DNA of 64,000 bases, taken from assembly GCA_030035585.1 (NCBI GenBank), contig CM057482.1, positions 10,403,001 through 10,467,000 on the forward strand. The letters are read 5' to 3'. The notes below the pieces were generated by a model. That model was given only the letters and a program-made list of their open reading frames with translations. It ran no database searches and was not told the origin of the DNA. Numbering within the stretch: the first letter of the stretch is position 1; the number at the start of each line of letters is the position of its first letter. This DNA is from Dugong dugon (lineage: Eukaryota > Chordata > Mammalia > Sirenia > Dugongidae). A program made the position numbers and the translations under genes. Of this stretch, positions 43,330 to 54,564 are shown piece after piece.

Positions 43330-43652
43330 AACACAAAGCCCACTGGGAAAAGTCACCCTTGAAGCTTTATTAGATGCTTCTTAGAAGTGAGGATGGCAAG
43401 ACTTCGTCTCACGTACTTTGGACATGTTATCAGGAGGGACTGGTCCCTGGAGAAGGACTTCAAGCTTGGTAAAGGGTCAGTGGAAAAGAGGAAGACCCTC
43501 AGTGAAATGGACTGACACAGTGGCTGCAGCAATGGACTCAAACATAGCAATGATTGTGAGGATGGTGCAGGACCAGGCAGTGTTTCGTTCTGTTGTATTT
43601 AGAGTCACTAGGTGTCAGAACTGACTTGACTGCACCTAACAAGAAGAAGAAC
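43330..43652 (+). mobile_element. RTE LINE 3' end fragment
   Basis: Sense copy: 'gcaagacttcgtctcacgta', 'ctttggacatgttatcagga', 'gggactggtccctggagaag', ending 'ctgcacctaacaagaagaag'. It encodes part of the C-terminal tail beyond the reverse transcriptase, with breaks. Confidence 0.85.
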
Positions 43653-43689
43653 ACGTTAGTGGAGTAGCTTTATGATCACTGTGACATTG

Positions 43690-43860
43690 TACTATACATG
43701 TTTTCTCATTTCCCATCTCATTTAGTCCATGTCAACCAGACCAGATACAGTTCATTATCCCCATCTTCCAGGGAAGGAAGCTGAGACTCTGGGAAGCGAG
43801 GCCCTAAACCACACAGGTGAACAACGCCCTGGCCTGCACTAAGACCAGCTCTTCTCCATG
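43690..43860 (-). repeat. MIR SINE fragment
   Basis: 'cccatcttccagggaaggaa' and 'gctgagactctgggaag' fit a diverged antisense MIR. Confidence 0.45.
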
Positions 43861-43864
43861 CCCA

Positions 43865-44800
43865 GCCCCTCCATCCACACCACCCACCTCTCTCTCGGGA
43901 CCTTTTGCCAAGAGCACATCTTGATAGGAGGTGGAGGAGCAGCCTGAGAAACCAGGAGCTCAGAGAGGGAGGGTGAGGAGGAGGAGGAGGGGGCTGCAAG
44001 GAGAGAACAAAGCCATGTGGACATTGCTGGCCCCCCTGATGTCAATTTCAGTCCTTGGGCTTCCAGAGCTGCATGCAGGAAGGTAAGGGCGCCCTTCATG
44101 AAAGCAAGGACAGCTGCCCCAAGGCCTCTCCCCCGCAGCCCTCCATTGTAAGCCGCCCTTCTAGCCAAAATACCTCCAGTGCCTTTGAACCTTTCCTCTC
44201 AGTACATTGTCTCATCGTGATAAATATACATGAGTGTGAAGAAAAGCATTCAGAGGACTCAAGGTTGTTTTTAAGTTGAGTTAAACAAGGTAAATGCCTG
44301 TTCCGGGAGAAGACTTTTGTGCTAATAGACGGTCAGACAGGTTCAACTACAGAGCTGTGGATGGCTCACTGTCCATCCAGTGGTGTTGGGGATTTGAATT
44401 TCACTGGTTATATAAAATCACCAGATAAGCACTCGATTTTCTAGTGTAACTGGAGAACGAGCTTAAAAAAAAATCAGGATCAATTTTTAAAGTGTAAGTA
44501 TCTCCCAAAATAACGTAGGGGAGGCCTAGACCAGGGTCCTTAACCTTTTTTTGTGCCCTGGCCACCTCTGTCATCTGCCGAATCATATAGATCTCTTCTC
44601 TAGCTTCTGGCTTCTGTGAGGAGGGAGACGTTGTGGTGAAGAGTAAATAAAATCGTGTGTGGAGAAGACTCGTCCCCGATCTTTGGGGGGAGACATCTCA
44701 AAAAATGTTTATTGATGAATATGATTGTCAGGAGTCAAATCCGACTGAGTGAATGATAGGCCATAAGTAGTTAAGGCAGGCTGGGCAGATGCAAGGCCCA
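43865..44800. other. Intergenic, no gene seen
   Basis: A G/A-rich (GAGGAG)n-like patch lies near 43930-44000. 44520-44760 has a diverged 'ccttaacctttttttgtgcc' phrase suggesting an old unresolved repeat. No gene. Confidence 0.4.
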
Positions 44801-44802
44801 GT

Positions 44803-45228
44803 ATGGTAAGGGGGCTGAAGGAAGATGGAGGCCTCATGGCCACCACAGGGCTTTCTGCTGACAGGAAGATGCTGCTGGAGGCTCTTCTTGTGTCAGACCT
44901 TGGAGTGGGTGCACTGGACCTCCCCGATGGCCTGCCCCAGACTGCAGGGTCAGCCAGCGAGGCCCTTGCTGGGCTCTGTGTCTTCCTTCAGTCCCTTGGG
45001 CCCAGGATGTTGGCCGGCTGCCAGGCCTGCCGCTTCAGCCAGGACTGGTGGCCCATGAGGGAGGGCCCAAGAGAGAAGCTGCCTCAGCAAGGAGGCCCAG
45101 AGTCCCCTCCTGCCAGGATGGTTCCTCAGACCATGAGCAAGGCTGAAATGGAGCCTCAGATCATGAGCAAGGCTGAAAATGAGCCAGACAGAAGTGAGCA
45201 GGAACTGGCACCCGAAACAAGGACCTAA
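44803..45228 (+). other. Unexplained 141-codon ORF with a 30-bp internal duplication
   Basis: I do not recognise this frame. It lies in apparently non-repeat DNA. Its first half is hydrophobic and leucine-rich (MLLEALLVSDLGVGALDLPD), followed by a Cys-containing stretch and a charged tail. Near the end a 30-bp unit is tandemly repeated (45118-45147 and 45148-45177, then a partial third), giving two copies of MSKAE. A possible 3' splice site (CTTTCTGCTGACAG) sits at about 44859-44872. It could be a lineage-specific exon, a decayed gene, or chance. Coding status is unproven. Confidence 0.25.
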
Positions 45229-45239
45229 AACTGAGAGAG

Positions 45240-45840
45240 GAAGGGGCGCCTAACAGAGAGCCTCCACAGGTTGTCTCTGGGTCTCTGGCCTCAGAGCTGA
45301 TTCCAGGTGTCCAGGAACTGCATCTCACACCAATGAGCCCCCCCAAGGCCTGCCTTCCTCCGCTCCCTCCCCCTAGAAGTCAGCGGCTCAGCCTTCACTC
45401 CTCCATGCACATCCTCCCACAGCCAGAGTCACCAAGGATGACACCCACACACCAGAGCTCGGAGCTGCACAGCCAGAAGGAGTGGACAACTGGGGCCCAT
45501 GCTCAGGAGTCTCCCTGTGGTCGCCAGACAGAGAGGCCCACAGTTACTGCCTCCAAAGAGGAGATTTCAAGCATTGTTTCTAAAGCTCCAGCCATTCATG
45601 TATCACCCTCAAGATTTTTGCTATCTGAACTGCTATGCGTTTAAGGTTTTCCTTTAAATCAATTCTCTTCTTTTAAACCTTAGCCTAGTCTCAAGCAATA
45701 ATGTCTGTGAAATCATGAGTCTGATGAGCTGATTAATTTTTTTTTCTGATCTACATTCGGATCAATACATTGTTAAAAAAAAAAAAAATTCATCCACATA
45801 TCATCTAAACTCATCTTGTGGACCATGCTTGTATTTACTT
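45240..45840. other. Intergenic, no gene seen
   Basis: A 103-codon frame at 45333-45644 follows the preceding ORF but has low-complexity Ser/Pro content and no recognised domain. A T9/A14 pair lies near 45737-45788. Confidence 0.4.
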
Positions 45841-45841
45841 G

Positions 45842-46310
45842 TTTTTATTGTTGTAGTTTAAGGGAAAGTTTACAATTCAAGTTAGTCTCTCATACAAAAA
45901 TTTATACATACATTGTTACGTGACCCTAATTGCTCTCCCTGTACTGTGACAGCACACTCCTCCTTTCCATCCCTCATTTCCCATGTCCATTCAACCAGCT
46001 CCTGACCCTCTCTGCCTTCTCATCTCACCTCCAGACAGACGCTGCCCATTTACTTTCCTGTATCTACTTGCGCTAAGAAGCACACTCTTCACGAGTATCA
46101 TTTTACGTCCCACAGTCCAGTCCAATCTTTGTCTGAAGAATTGGCCTCGGGAATTTTTTAGTTCTGGGCTAACAGAGAGTCTGGGGGCCATGCTTTCTGG
46201 GGTTCCTCCAATCTCAGTCAGACCATTAAGTGTGGTCTTTTTACTAGAACTTGAGTTCTGCACCTCACCCTTCCCCCGCTCCATCAGGGACGCTCTGTGG
46301 ACCACGATTT
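45842..46310 (-). mobile_element. L1-type 3' UTR fragment (afrotherian), antisense
   Basis: 'gtagtttaagggaaagttta', 'gtctgggggccatgctttct' and 'cagtcagaccattaagtgtg' match, with divergence, the element at 11660-12421. Confidence 0.65.
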
Positions 46311-46354
46311 TAAATTCATCTTGCAGTCCATGCTTTGGGAAACGAATGGAAAAA

Positions 46355-46465
46355 ACAAAGATTATGGGGTCACACCACATGGATGCCACCACTTTCTAGC
46401 TGTATGGCCTTGGAAAAGCCACTTAACCTTTCTGGGATTCAGTTTCTTCACTGGTAAAACGGGGA
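46355..46465 (+). repeat. MIR SINE
   Basis: 'ctagctgtatggccttggaa', 'aagccacttaacctttctgg' and 'cagtttcttcactggtaaaa' are ordered MIR blocks. Confidence 0.7.
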
Positions 46466-46814
46466 TTCTCTTTCCGGAAGCACTGAGCACCTGGCCTTGG
46501 GAACTTCCCTACTCCTCTCCACATCCTCTCTCCCCTCCCTGCAGGGTAATTTGGTCAGGTTGCCTGCTCTCTCCAGCCTTCTGCCTAACCACAGGGAACT
46601 ATTGCATTCCAGGGTGTCCTACTTTAAATGCTTGCCTGGGAGGAGGTAGTGTTCCTTTGTCACCTGTCCTAGGATCTACCAACCCTGTGGGAAGTGCTTC
46701 CTGGCATCCAACCCAAGTCCCCTTGCTGCAATGTCAGCTCCTGTTCTTGTGTTGTACCCTTAGTGGAAATGGACGTTGGTCAGAGAGACCCTCCTTCACG
46801 GAAGTGCAACCTGA

Positions 46815-46945
46815 TCATGTGAAAAGGCTCGTGGGAAGCTGGTTCAAATCCTGATGCTGCCACTGTCTTGCTGTATGCCCTTGGGTACTTCACTGCCCTT
46901 CTCTGGGTGTGGGTTTTCTCATCTGTAAAATGAGGGGGCCAGCTT
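46815..46945 (+). repeat. MIR SINE
   Basis: 'gctggttcaaatcctgatgc' and 'gggttttctcatctgtaaaa' mark head and core. Confidence 0.7.
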
Positions 46946-47369
46946 TGACTTGAACCCAGCCGTCTTTTCCACTGTCTCTGCTAGTCTGCAGATGGAGTGG
47001 GCTTGGGGAGGGAGGGGCGTCCTGTCTTTTTCTGTTGAGGAACTAATTTGTTTCTCCAGCATCTTCTGGCTGATGTGGGAACTGAGAGGAAGCAGGGTGT
47101 AGTTGGGATCGGGGTGGAGAGGAAGTCGTTGATGAGGGTGAGAGATTGACTATCACTAGGTCCTTCCCCTCTGGAAACCCCCCTTCTCATCCCTTCCCCT
47201 AGACAACCGCAAAGAAGGGTCTAGGTGTTTCCAAGGATGGGCTGGGAAGGGTTCTACCAATGTGGGGTGGGGGTCTGGAGAACCTGGTGGGATGTCTGGT
47301 CTGTGCGTGGTGTCTGTCTCTGGGGAGTGGACTCTGGATGCTGATTTGGGTCTCCGAAGGGGAGGAGGG

Positions 47370-47500
47370 GAAGGTTAGAGATCACCTAGTCGAATCTACC
47401 CCCCTGTTTTTACAGAAAGGGAAACTGAGGCCCAGAGAGGCAGAGTGACTTGTCCAGGGTCACACAGTGACTTGGCAGCAGAGCAGGATGACAGCCCAAG
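47370..47500 (-). repeat. MIR SINE
   Basis: 'gggaaactgaggcccagaga' and 'gtccagggtcacacagtgac' are the antisense core. Confidence 0.7.
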
Positions 47501-47509
47501 GTCCTGACA

Positions 47510-48180
47510 TCTGCTCCCAGCGCTGCGCCTCCAGAGATCCAGATCCGGAGATGGCCCTCCGGAAGACAGCCTTCCTGCCCTGCCTTCCTGCCTCTCCTCC
47601 CCCAGCGCTGATGACACTCACAGGGAGATTTGGGGCTTTTATTAAAAAAATGCTCCAATTGATTCTTAACAGGAAGTGTGGGCTTTTTCACTCTAAGAGA
47701 CAACCACAGTAGCTGCAGACACACACACACGCGCATACAGAGAAGCACATATGTCCCACACGTACACACACTCACACAGGCCCAAGTTCCTACCCAGCTG
47801 CGTCCTGGCACACAGAGCCGTTTGCCTGTACTCACAGGCGTTCAGGCACATAGATGGGGACACGTGTGTGCACTTCACCCTGTGCCACATTGTGCCTCTG
47901 ATCTGCCTTGTGTTTCGATGGGGGAGGGTGGATTTGATAGCAGGAGCTGAGACAAGGAGCCCAGGTATGTGTCCCCTGGATGACCGTGTCCCTGAGGTTC
48001 AGTGGGTAGTAAAGGCCTCCACACCACACCCCAGTCTTGATGCTGGGGCTCATGGCTGGTGCCTATCAGTCCTGGGCGTGGCAGGGCTGCCCACAGTCTA
48101 CCAGAGCAGGCTGACGGGGAACCACCCATCCATCACTGGGCCTGGTGCGGGCCACTGAGGGAGCGGGCAGTGAAGGAAAA
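47510..48180. other. Intergenic with CA-rich patch
   Basis: 47716-47790 is a degenerate (CA)n stretch with GCGC and TACA interruptions. The rest is single-copy; no gene. Confidence 0.5.
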
Positions 48181-48199
48181 CTGACACCTGTGTACCCAC

Positions 48200-48420
48200 T
48201 CTGTACCAGGCACTCTGGGCTGGGCTCCTCCCCTACCTACCTCTTTTGATCCTCACAACCCTCTACCAAGGGAGGCTGATATTCCCACTTTGCAGCAGAA
48301 GAAACGGGACCTTGAAGGGGTTTATTGACTTGCCCATGATGTCCCAGCATGTAAATGTCAAAGTTTAGATTTGAACGTGGGTCTGTCTGACTCCAGAGCC
48401 CAGGTTTTTGGTCCTATAGC
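48200..48420 (-). repeat. MIR SINE, nearly full length
   Basis: 'gatcctcacaaccctctacc', 'cttgaaggggtttattgact' and 'gatttgaacgtgggtctgtc' span the tail, core and head in antisense. Confidence 0.75.
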
Positions 48421-48579
48421 CAAAGTAGCTGATCCAGGCAGCAGCACTTTACATACCCATAAATGCCGCAGAATGCTCTCATTCTAAGTAAATGAAACAG
48501 TAATATCACCGGGGGCCTACGTGGGGGTGAGCAAAGCTTCATGGATGGCTTGGCATTGGAAACTGCTTTAAGAATGAAT

Positions 48580-49040
48580 GCGATTTTGCTAGAGAGGAAA
48601 GAGCGGAGGGGACAGGGAAAGCCATTCCTGGCAGAGGGAACAGCGTGAGCAAAGGCAGTGCAAGATGGGGCAAGGGCAGAGTGGGGCAGGGCAAACTGGC
48701 AGTGAAGTGGGTGTGACTGGCCAGAGGGGTGGTGTGGTCAGAGCTCGGGGCTGGGGCTGGGGCTGGGGACTGGCGTGCAGGTAGGAAGGGTTGGAAGGGC
48801 CTTGAGTACCTGGCAGAGGCATTTGGGTGCCAGGATACCCTGGAAGTTTCTTAAGGAAGGGTATGACCCCATCAGTTCTGTGTTCCAGAAGCTCGCTCTG
48901 ACTCCAGGATGAAGGATGGTAATGAATGGATTCAAGGAGGAGAGGCTGAGGCAGGAGACCAAGGAGGAGCTGTTACAGCCATCCGGGCATCCAGGCAGAG
49001 GCCCTGGGGCTAGAATCAGGCCTCGAGGAGGAGTGGGACG
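48580..49040 (-). repeat. Old dispersed repeat, family unresolved
   Basis: 'ccattcctggcagagggaac', 'agggccttgagtacctggca', 'cagaagctcgctctgactcc' and 'gctgttacagccatccgggc' belong to the same unnamed old repeat as 36680-37560. Strand is uncertain. A G4-type motif lies within. Confidence 0.5.
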
Positions 49041-49044
49041 GAGA

Positions 49045-49725
49045 GGAGAGACAGCCTGAGGATAGATGGGGGCTCTCAAGGAATTCAGGCAGGGATGGTT
49101 ATGCAGCCACTAAGCAGGGGCTTCTGAGATCACCCTGTGTCTCCAACTCCAGCCTGGGCTCAGGCTTAGGCTGGAAGGCCTCAGAGGAAGTCTCACCCCA
49201 CCCCGGGCTCTTTGCCGTTTCCAGATTCTGCCCACCTCTCTCACCTCTCCCTGGGGAGAAGCAGAGGGCCCTCCATCTGCAGGCGGTGCAGGACTTTCTG
49301 CTTTCTCCATCAGCTAAGGAGCAATGCTCAAAGTTTCTCTGCAGAGCTGGGGGGACAATGCTGGCTGCCACCACTGGGCACAGATACTGGTTCCATCAGC
49401 ATGAATGACAGGCCCTCCCCCTGCGATTGGCTGCTGGTGCTTCTGGAAGCGAGATGCAGCTGCTGCTGTCACTGCCTTTATCGACTGCTATAATGGATCT
49501 GTACAGTCACTACTTCAATGCAGATTCTGGGGTGGTTGCTGATTGGCTGAGCCTGGGTCACATGGCCTGCCTTAGCTGCAAAGGAGTCTGAGAACGGAAG
49601 TATCTAGCATATTTAGCCTGGGTAGTGGAAGCTGGGCTCTTCCTTATGAGCAGAGAATTCCCCACATATAGTAAGGGGTTTTAGATGCTGAGTGGCCAAC
49701 GCGAAAGACCGATGTCCACTACACT
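49045..49725. other. Intergenic, no gene seen
   Basis: Single-copy-looking; a 'cagctgctgctgtcactgcc' patch near 49455. No protein-like frame. Confidence 0.45.
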
Positions 49726-49729
49726 ATCT

Positions 49730-50060
49730 TATGAGGATGCTAGTGAGAATTATAACCCATGTAAAAGTGCTTAGCAAAGCATCTGATATAAAGACAGTGC
49801 TCAATAAATGTGAGCTGTCCTTCCATTAAACTATAAATTCCATGAGGGCAGAAAGTTGGCCTGATTTTTGTTCTCCACTGTATCCCCAGTAACTAGTAAC
49901 ATGCCTGACATGTAGTAGAAGTGCAACAAATGTTTGTAGCATGAATGTCTTGCCCCTCAAATCCGTCTGAGGTGTCTTATTCATCTGCATACCCCCAGCC
50001 TCCAGCATAGGGCTTGGCACCGGGCAGGCTCTCAATTAAGCCTTGTTGAAAGAAGGAAGG
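49730..50060 (+). repeat. MIR tail followed by L2 3' end
   Basis: 49730-49812 ends 'cagtgctcaataaatgtgag' (MIR tail). 49825-50060 has 'aattccatgagggcagaaag', 'ctccactgtatccccagtaa' and 'caattaagccttgttgaa' (L2). Confidence 0.65.
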
Positions 50061-50200
50061 AACAAAGGAACCAAGGTGATCCCTGCTTCCCAGCTGGCTA
50101 CTCTTCCAGCCTTTCTCTCCTCCCCTTTGCCCTGGCTGTGGCTGCAGCATTTCCAAGGAGGAGGCATATGCTGGAGTGGAAACAGCATTGCCTGAGCGGT

Positions 50201-50400
50201 TGTTGTTAGATGCCTTAAGTCAATTTCAACTCACAGCGACCCCATGTGACAGAGTAGAACTGCCCAATAGGGTTTCTTGGCTGTAGTCTTTATGGAAGCA
50301 GATCACCAGGTCTTTCCCCCAAGGAGCAGCTGGGTGATTTTGAATCACCAACCTTTTGTTTAGCAGGCAAGTACTTAACTGTTTGCGCCACCAGGGCTCC
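50201..50400 (-). mobile_element. AfroSINE
   Basis: Antisense copy: starts GTTGTTGTTAGATGCC and ends in the reverse head CACCAGGGCTCCTG. No clear target duplication was found. Confidence 0.88.
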
Positions 50401-50414
50401 TGCAGGATGAGTTA

Positions 50415-50560
50415 GGCACCCACAGCTCAGCTCCACCACGAGCTCACTGTGTGACCCTGGGCAAGTCACCTCTCTTCTCTTGGCCTGGGTTTCTGCCCTT
50501 GCAAAATGAGTACAATAACCTCAGGTGCTGTACCTCACATCTCTGGTGTAAGGGACAAAT
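50415..50560 (+). repeat. MIR SINE
   Basis: 'cacagctcagctccaccacg' and 'gtgtgaccctgggcaagtca' are MIR head and core. Confidence 0.65.
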
Positions 50561-50564
50561 GAGA

Positions 50565-51190
50565 AAACGTGTGAAGTTGATTGCAAAACAGCAAAAAGCC
50601 GTTCACTGAGAAGTACTAAGACTAGAGGATCTGCTTTTGAAGACAGGCCAAAAGGAATGTGTGGGGGGAAACTGTCCTCCTCTTTCCGCAGTGGAAAGGA
50701 TGGTATTCATGTATCTGGCGACTGAAGCTATTTTTATGTAGTAGAACTGCGATTATGACAGGGCCTCTTCCTGAAGGGGAGGGTGCGGAGAGCAGACCTG
50801 AGTCATCATTGTGACAGTCAGGCTGCACAGCTGACACAGGCTGTGTGTGGAAATCAGGCATATCCCCAAAAACTACCCCTGGCCTCTGCCTTCCTCAGGT
50901 AGCGGCCCCAAGGTGGACAAAGGGCTCCGGGAAGGACTAGGGCAGTCATTGCATTTGGCGCCTGTCAATCACTGTTGATCTTCCAATGAGCTGTGAGCTG
51001 GTAATCTCCTTGGGCGGGAACTCGAGAACTGGAACAGATGACAGAAAGGGCGCCTGACTCACCCTTCCTCTCGATGCAGGGTGGGCCAGGTGGAATTTAA
51101 GTTTCAACAGGCTTTACTGGGCACATGCTGTGTGCCCCAAACTGTGTTTAGGGCTTAATGTGTCACGTTTCTCTCGTTTTTCCAACACTC
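50565..51190. other. Intergenic, no gene seen
   Basis: Single-copy-looking DNA, no recognised coding frame. An L2/MIR-like 'ttactgggcacatgctgtgt' remnant lies near 51115. Confidence 0.45.
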
Positions 51191-51196
51191 TCCAAG

Positions 51197-51527
51197 GTGT
51201 TGTTAGGTGCCGTTGAGTTGGTTCCAACTCATAGCGAGCTTATGCACAACTGCGTGGAACACTGCCGGGCCTGTGCCATCCTCACAATCGTTATGTTCGA
51301 GCCCATTGTTGCAGCCACCGTGTCAGTCCATTTCGTCGAGGGTCTTCCTCTTTTTCATTCAGCCTCTACCAAGCATGACGCCCTTCTCCAGGGACTGGTG
51401 CCTCCTGATAACATGTCCAAAGTACGTGAAATGAAGTCTTGCCATCCTTGCTTCTAAGGAGTGTTCTGGCTGTACTTCTTCCAAGACAGGTTTGTTCATT
51501 CTTCTGGAAGCCTATGGTATATTCAAT
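51197..51527 (-). mobile_element. RTE LINE 3' end fragment
   Basis: Antisense: 'ttgttaggtgccgttgagtt', 'ctccagggactggtgcctcc' and 'cttccaagacaggtttgttc' match the 3' part of the element at 3944-5437. Confidence 0.85.
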
Positions 51528-51529
51528 AC

Positions 51530-51620
51530 TTTGCCTCCATTTTATAGATAAGGACACTGAGGCTCGGTGTGGAGATGTGACTGATTCAAGCTCCTGCAGG
51601 ACACCTGAACTGGGCGGTGA
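51530..51620 (-). repeat. MIR SINE fragment
   Basis: 'ccattttatagataaggaca' and 'ctgaggctcggtgtgga' give the antisense core. Confidence 0.6.
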
Positions 51621-51649
51621 GTCCGGTGCTGAGGGAGCCAACAGGAAGA

Positions 51650-52200
51650 ATTTTTTTTTTTTTCCTGGAAGATGAGGGAAAGGCTTCCCAGAGAAGGTGA
51701 TATCTGAGCTGGACCCTAAACAATGAGCAGGATTTAGCTCTCCTGAGCGGTAGGGAGGGGGAGGAGAAAGGGCATGTGACACAGAAGGGGTACAGCAAAG
51801 GCAGAGGGTGTGACTGTGCATGGCTTGTTTGGGGGGTGTCAAATAACTCAAGGTGGCCTGGAACGGGCAAGGCATGGGTCCGGAGCAGTGTGGGCAGAGG
51901 GGGTAGGTCTCATATGCCAGCCTCTTCGGGGTTCCCACAAAGCTGTGCAGGCCCTGGGCATCCTCCCGGAAGTGCAAGTGCGGTTGTGCAAGGAGGGAGA
52001 GGAGGGGAGCCCAGAGAGGGAGGAAGCCTAGCAGAGGCAAGGTAGGTCCAGAGGGTTTCCTGCCCTGACTTGGCGCCTGGGTTCGGACAGTGCCTAGGCC
52101 AGGCCAGGCTTGCTGTGCTCCATGCTCCATGGGCCTAGCCTCGGTGGCGCTCCAGGGCCTGGATCCCCTGAGCCCTATCTGCTGCCCTTCCCTGAGCCCC
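51650..52200. other. Intergenic, probable old repeat remnant
   Basis: 'ggcttcccagagaaggtgat' and 'atctgagctggaccctaaac' resemble the unnamed old repeat seen at 36680. No gene. A 254-codon reverse frame across 51366-52130 mixes RTE and non-coding DNA and is spurious. Confidence 0.4.
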
Positions 52201-52209
52201 AGCTCTGCC

Positions 52210-52590
52210 AGTGGGTTTGCATACAGTGCTTCCTTTAATCCTCACAGCCATCTGCAAGGGGAGTATTATTAGCCCCATTTTGTGGGGACCACCTCATGGG
52301 CCCTCCTCACATAGTCATCCAACAGAATCTGCTCTGAGCTCTGCTGTCAGTCAGGGAAGCGATAATCGCCTTTCTTCAGAGTAAAGGGGACCGTGAGGCC
52401 CCAACCCAACTGTGACTCATCTACTTCCTGGGAGCCTTCAGCACAGACTCAGATGTTTAAACTGGAAGTCCCCTTAGAGATCATTTTTTCCACCCCACAT
52501 TTTACAGATGGGGAAACTGAGGTCCAGGAAGAGACTTGCTTGGGCTCCCACAAATGGCCTTAGAGGTGCTTGGTCAGCCTCTTTTGAGCC
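52210..52590 (-). repeat. Two MIR remnants
   Basis: 52210-52290 ('ttcctttaatcctcacagcc') and 52470-52590 ('cattttacagatggggaaac', 'tgaggtccaggaagagactt'). Confidence 0.55.
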
Positions 52591-52599
52591 TGAGTCTCT

Positions 52600-53885
52600 C
52601 ACTGAGGCTCTAGCCCAGCTGGGAGATTGAGCAAAAAGGGACAAGTGGGTTAGGGTGCAATGACTTGGGGGAAGGGGGACTTGTGGGACTGGGGCTGGCT
52701 TGGGGCTTCTGGGAGATTGGAGCCCCCTTCACCCCACCCAGAGTGTACAGACAGTTCAGGAAAAAGCCCTTCTCAGGACACTTTACTGCAGTCTGCCTGA
52801 AAAGTGCTCTAAAATGATGCAGATCTGGGGTGACCCTGAGCTAACTGGCGACACCTGGCGTTGGGCAGTGGACCATTGCTCAACTGTGAGTGGCTGCCCA
52901 GCCCTGAAAACAGAGCAAGGCCTCCATCAACTCTCCCCACTTCTGTGTCCCTTCACTTCTCCTCCTTCCTCTTTCCCACAGGGCCAGGACCCAGGGGTTT
53001 TCCCACCAGAGTCGGGAAGGGAAGGAAGGAAGGGGGCAGGGGCAGAGGAGGGAAAGTGTGGAGGGCAGTAGAGGGAAAGGGTAAGACTCCTTTCTGCTCT
53101 CAGAAACCGAAACCAAAAGGCCTGGCAGGAGTTAACGTGAAAGACAGGTCTGCAGCAAGACGCTGAAGGAGCACAGCCGCTGTACCTGAGGGTAGTAGCC
53201 TTGGTCAGAGACATCCTGGCTGCAACCTTGGTGTCACCCAAAACAGACCTGCCCCTCCAGGCCTCAGAGTACCCAGCACTGGTTTCAGGGTCATTGCTGG
53301 AGGGAGGGAGGAGGGCACGGAGTCGTCAGTTAGCAGAGACTGAGATGACCCTTTGCTTCAGCGGACGTTAGTGTCTGTGTGGACATGCACGCACCCACAA
53401 AGCTAGGGGCAGCCAGCACCTGTGTGGCCAGGCTCATGGGGACCCTATGTCCCCAAGATGAGCTGGGACGTGTGACGTATAACGGATTTTCAAGACCCGT
53501 CTGGCTGTGAGGGGTCATTTAGGTGCTACAATATTGGAGTCTTCAGAATGTTTGAAACCTGGACTGTTCTAGAAAATTCAGATTGTGTGGTTACCCTTTA
53601 TTTCCACCTTTTTGATTCAAAGAGCCAGTTGTGTACGGAGAATGCAGACACCACCCTTCCTGAAGGTTTCCTGGAGTCTCTGTGCAGGGATGGATGCTGC
53701 TTCTAGAGAACGTGCCTCCCAGCCCCAGATGGGCAGCCCCTCGAGGATGATGAGAGGAGCTTCCCCTTCCCTTGGGTATTTTCAGAGAGTGTCAGCTCCT
53801 GGCTTCTCCTTTCACGCCTCCATCTGTGCAGTGGGAGCGGACACCTACCCTGTGCTGGACTCATTAGAGACAGGGAGATATAGGG
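52600..53885. other. Intergenic, no gene seen
   Basis: Moderately GC-rich, single-copy-looking. Frames of up to 123 codons are unlike proteins. Confidence 0.45.
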
Positions 53886-53894
53886 CAAATATGG

Positions 53895-54317
53895 TGTCTT
53901 AGTCATCTAGTGCTGCTATACTAGAAAGACCACAAGTGGGTGGCTTTAACAGGCAGTTTATCTTCTCCCAGTTTAGGGGGCTAAAAGTCCCAATTCAGGG
54001 CACCAGGTCTAGGGGAAGTCTTTCTCTTTCTGTTGGCTCTGGAGGAAGGTCCTTGTCTCTTCTAAGCTTCTGTTTCTTGATTCCTTGGAGATCTCAGTGG
54101 CCTGGCATCTCTCTTCCCCCATCTCTGCTTCCTTGCTCCCTTGTTTAATCTGCTCTTTTATGTCTCAAAAGAGATTGATTTAAGACACATCCTACACTAA
54201 TACTGCCTCATTAACATAACAAAAACCCCTTCCCAAGTGGGATTATAAACACAGGTGTAGGGGTTAGGATTTATTTACAACACATATTTTTGGGGGGACA
54301 CAATTCAATCCCTAACA
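53895..54317 (-). mobile_element. Solo LTR of MaLR type, antisense
   Basis: Starts TGTCTTAGTCATCTAG and ends GGACACAATTC...CCTAACA; 'gggtggctttaacaggcagt' is a marker phrase. Flanks TATGG (53890-53894) and TGTGG (54318-54322) suggest a 5-bp duplication with one change. No internal genes. Confidence 0.7.
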
Positions 54318-54329
54318 TGTGGGGATAGG

Positions 54330-54560
54330 GCAGACGATGGCCCTGGCCCCATCAGTTCCCAGCTGTGTGGCCTTGAGCAAGGTACGTTCTTCTCCGAGCC
54401 TTAGTTTCTTCATCTAACTTTTACTGAGCGTGTACTGTGTACTATGAGTCAGGCACTGTGTTACATGTCCTGCATACAGTAATTTATTCCGAATGTAATT
54501 ACAAGGGCCTACCATATGCTAGGGACACCACGAGTTCAGACGAGGCAATGGAGGTTTGGA
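54330..54560. repeat. MIR then L2-like remnant
   Basis: 'agctgtgtggccttgagcaa' and 'gccttagtttcttcatctaa' (MIR, +), followed by 'actgagcgtgtactgtgtac' (antisense L2 tail). Confidence 0.55.
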
Positions 54561-54564
54561 GAGT

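Noticed and set aside
51366-52130. 254-codon reverse frame
   Set aside because: It runs from an RTE 3' end into unrelated single-copy DNA. Composition is low-complexity and the N-terminal part has no domain.
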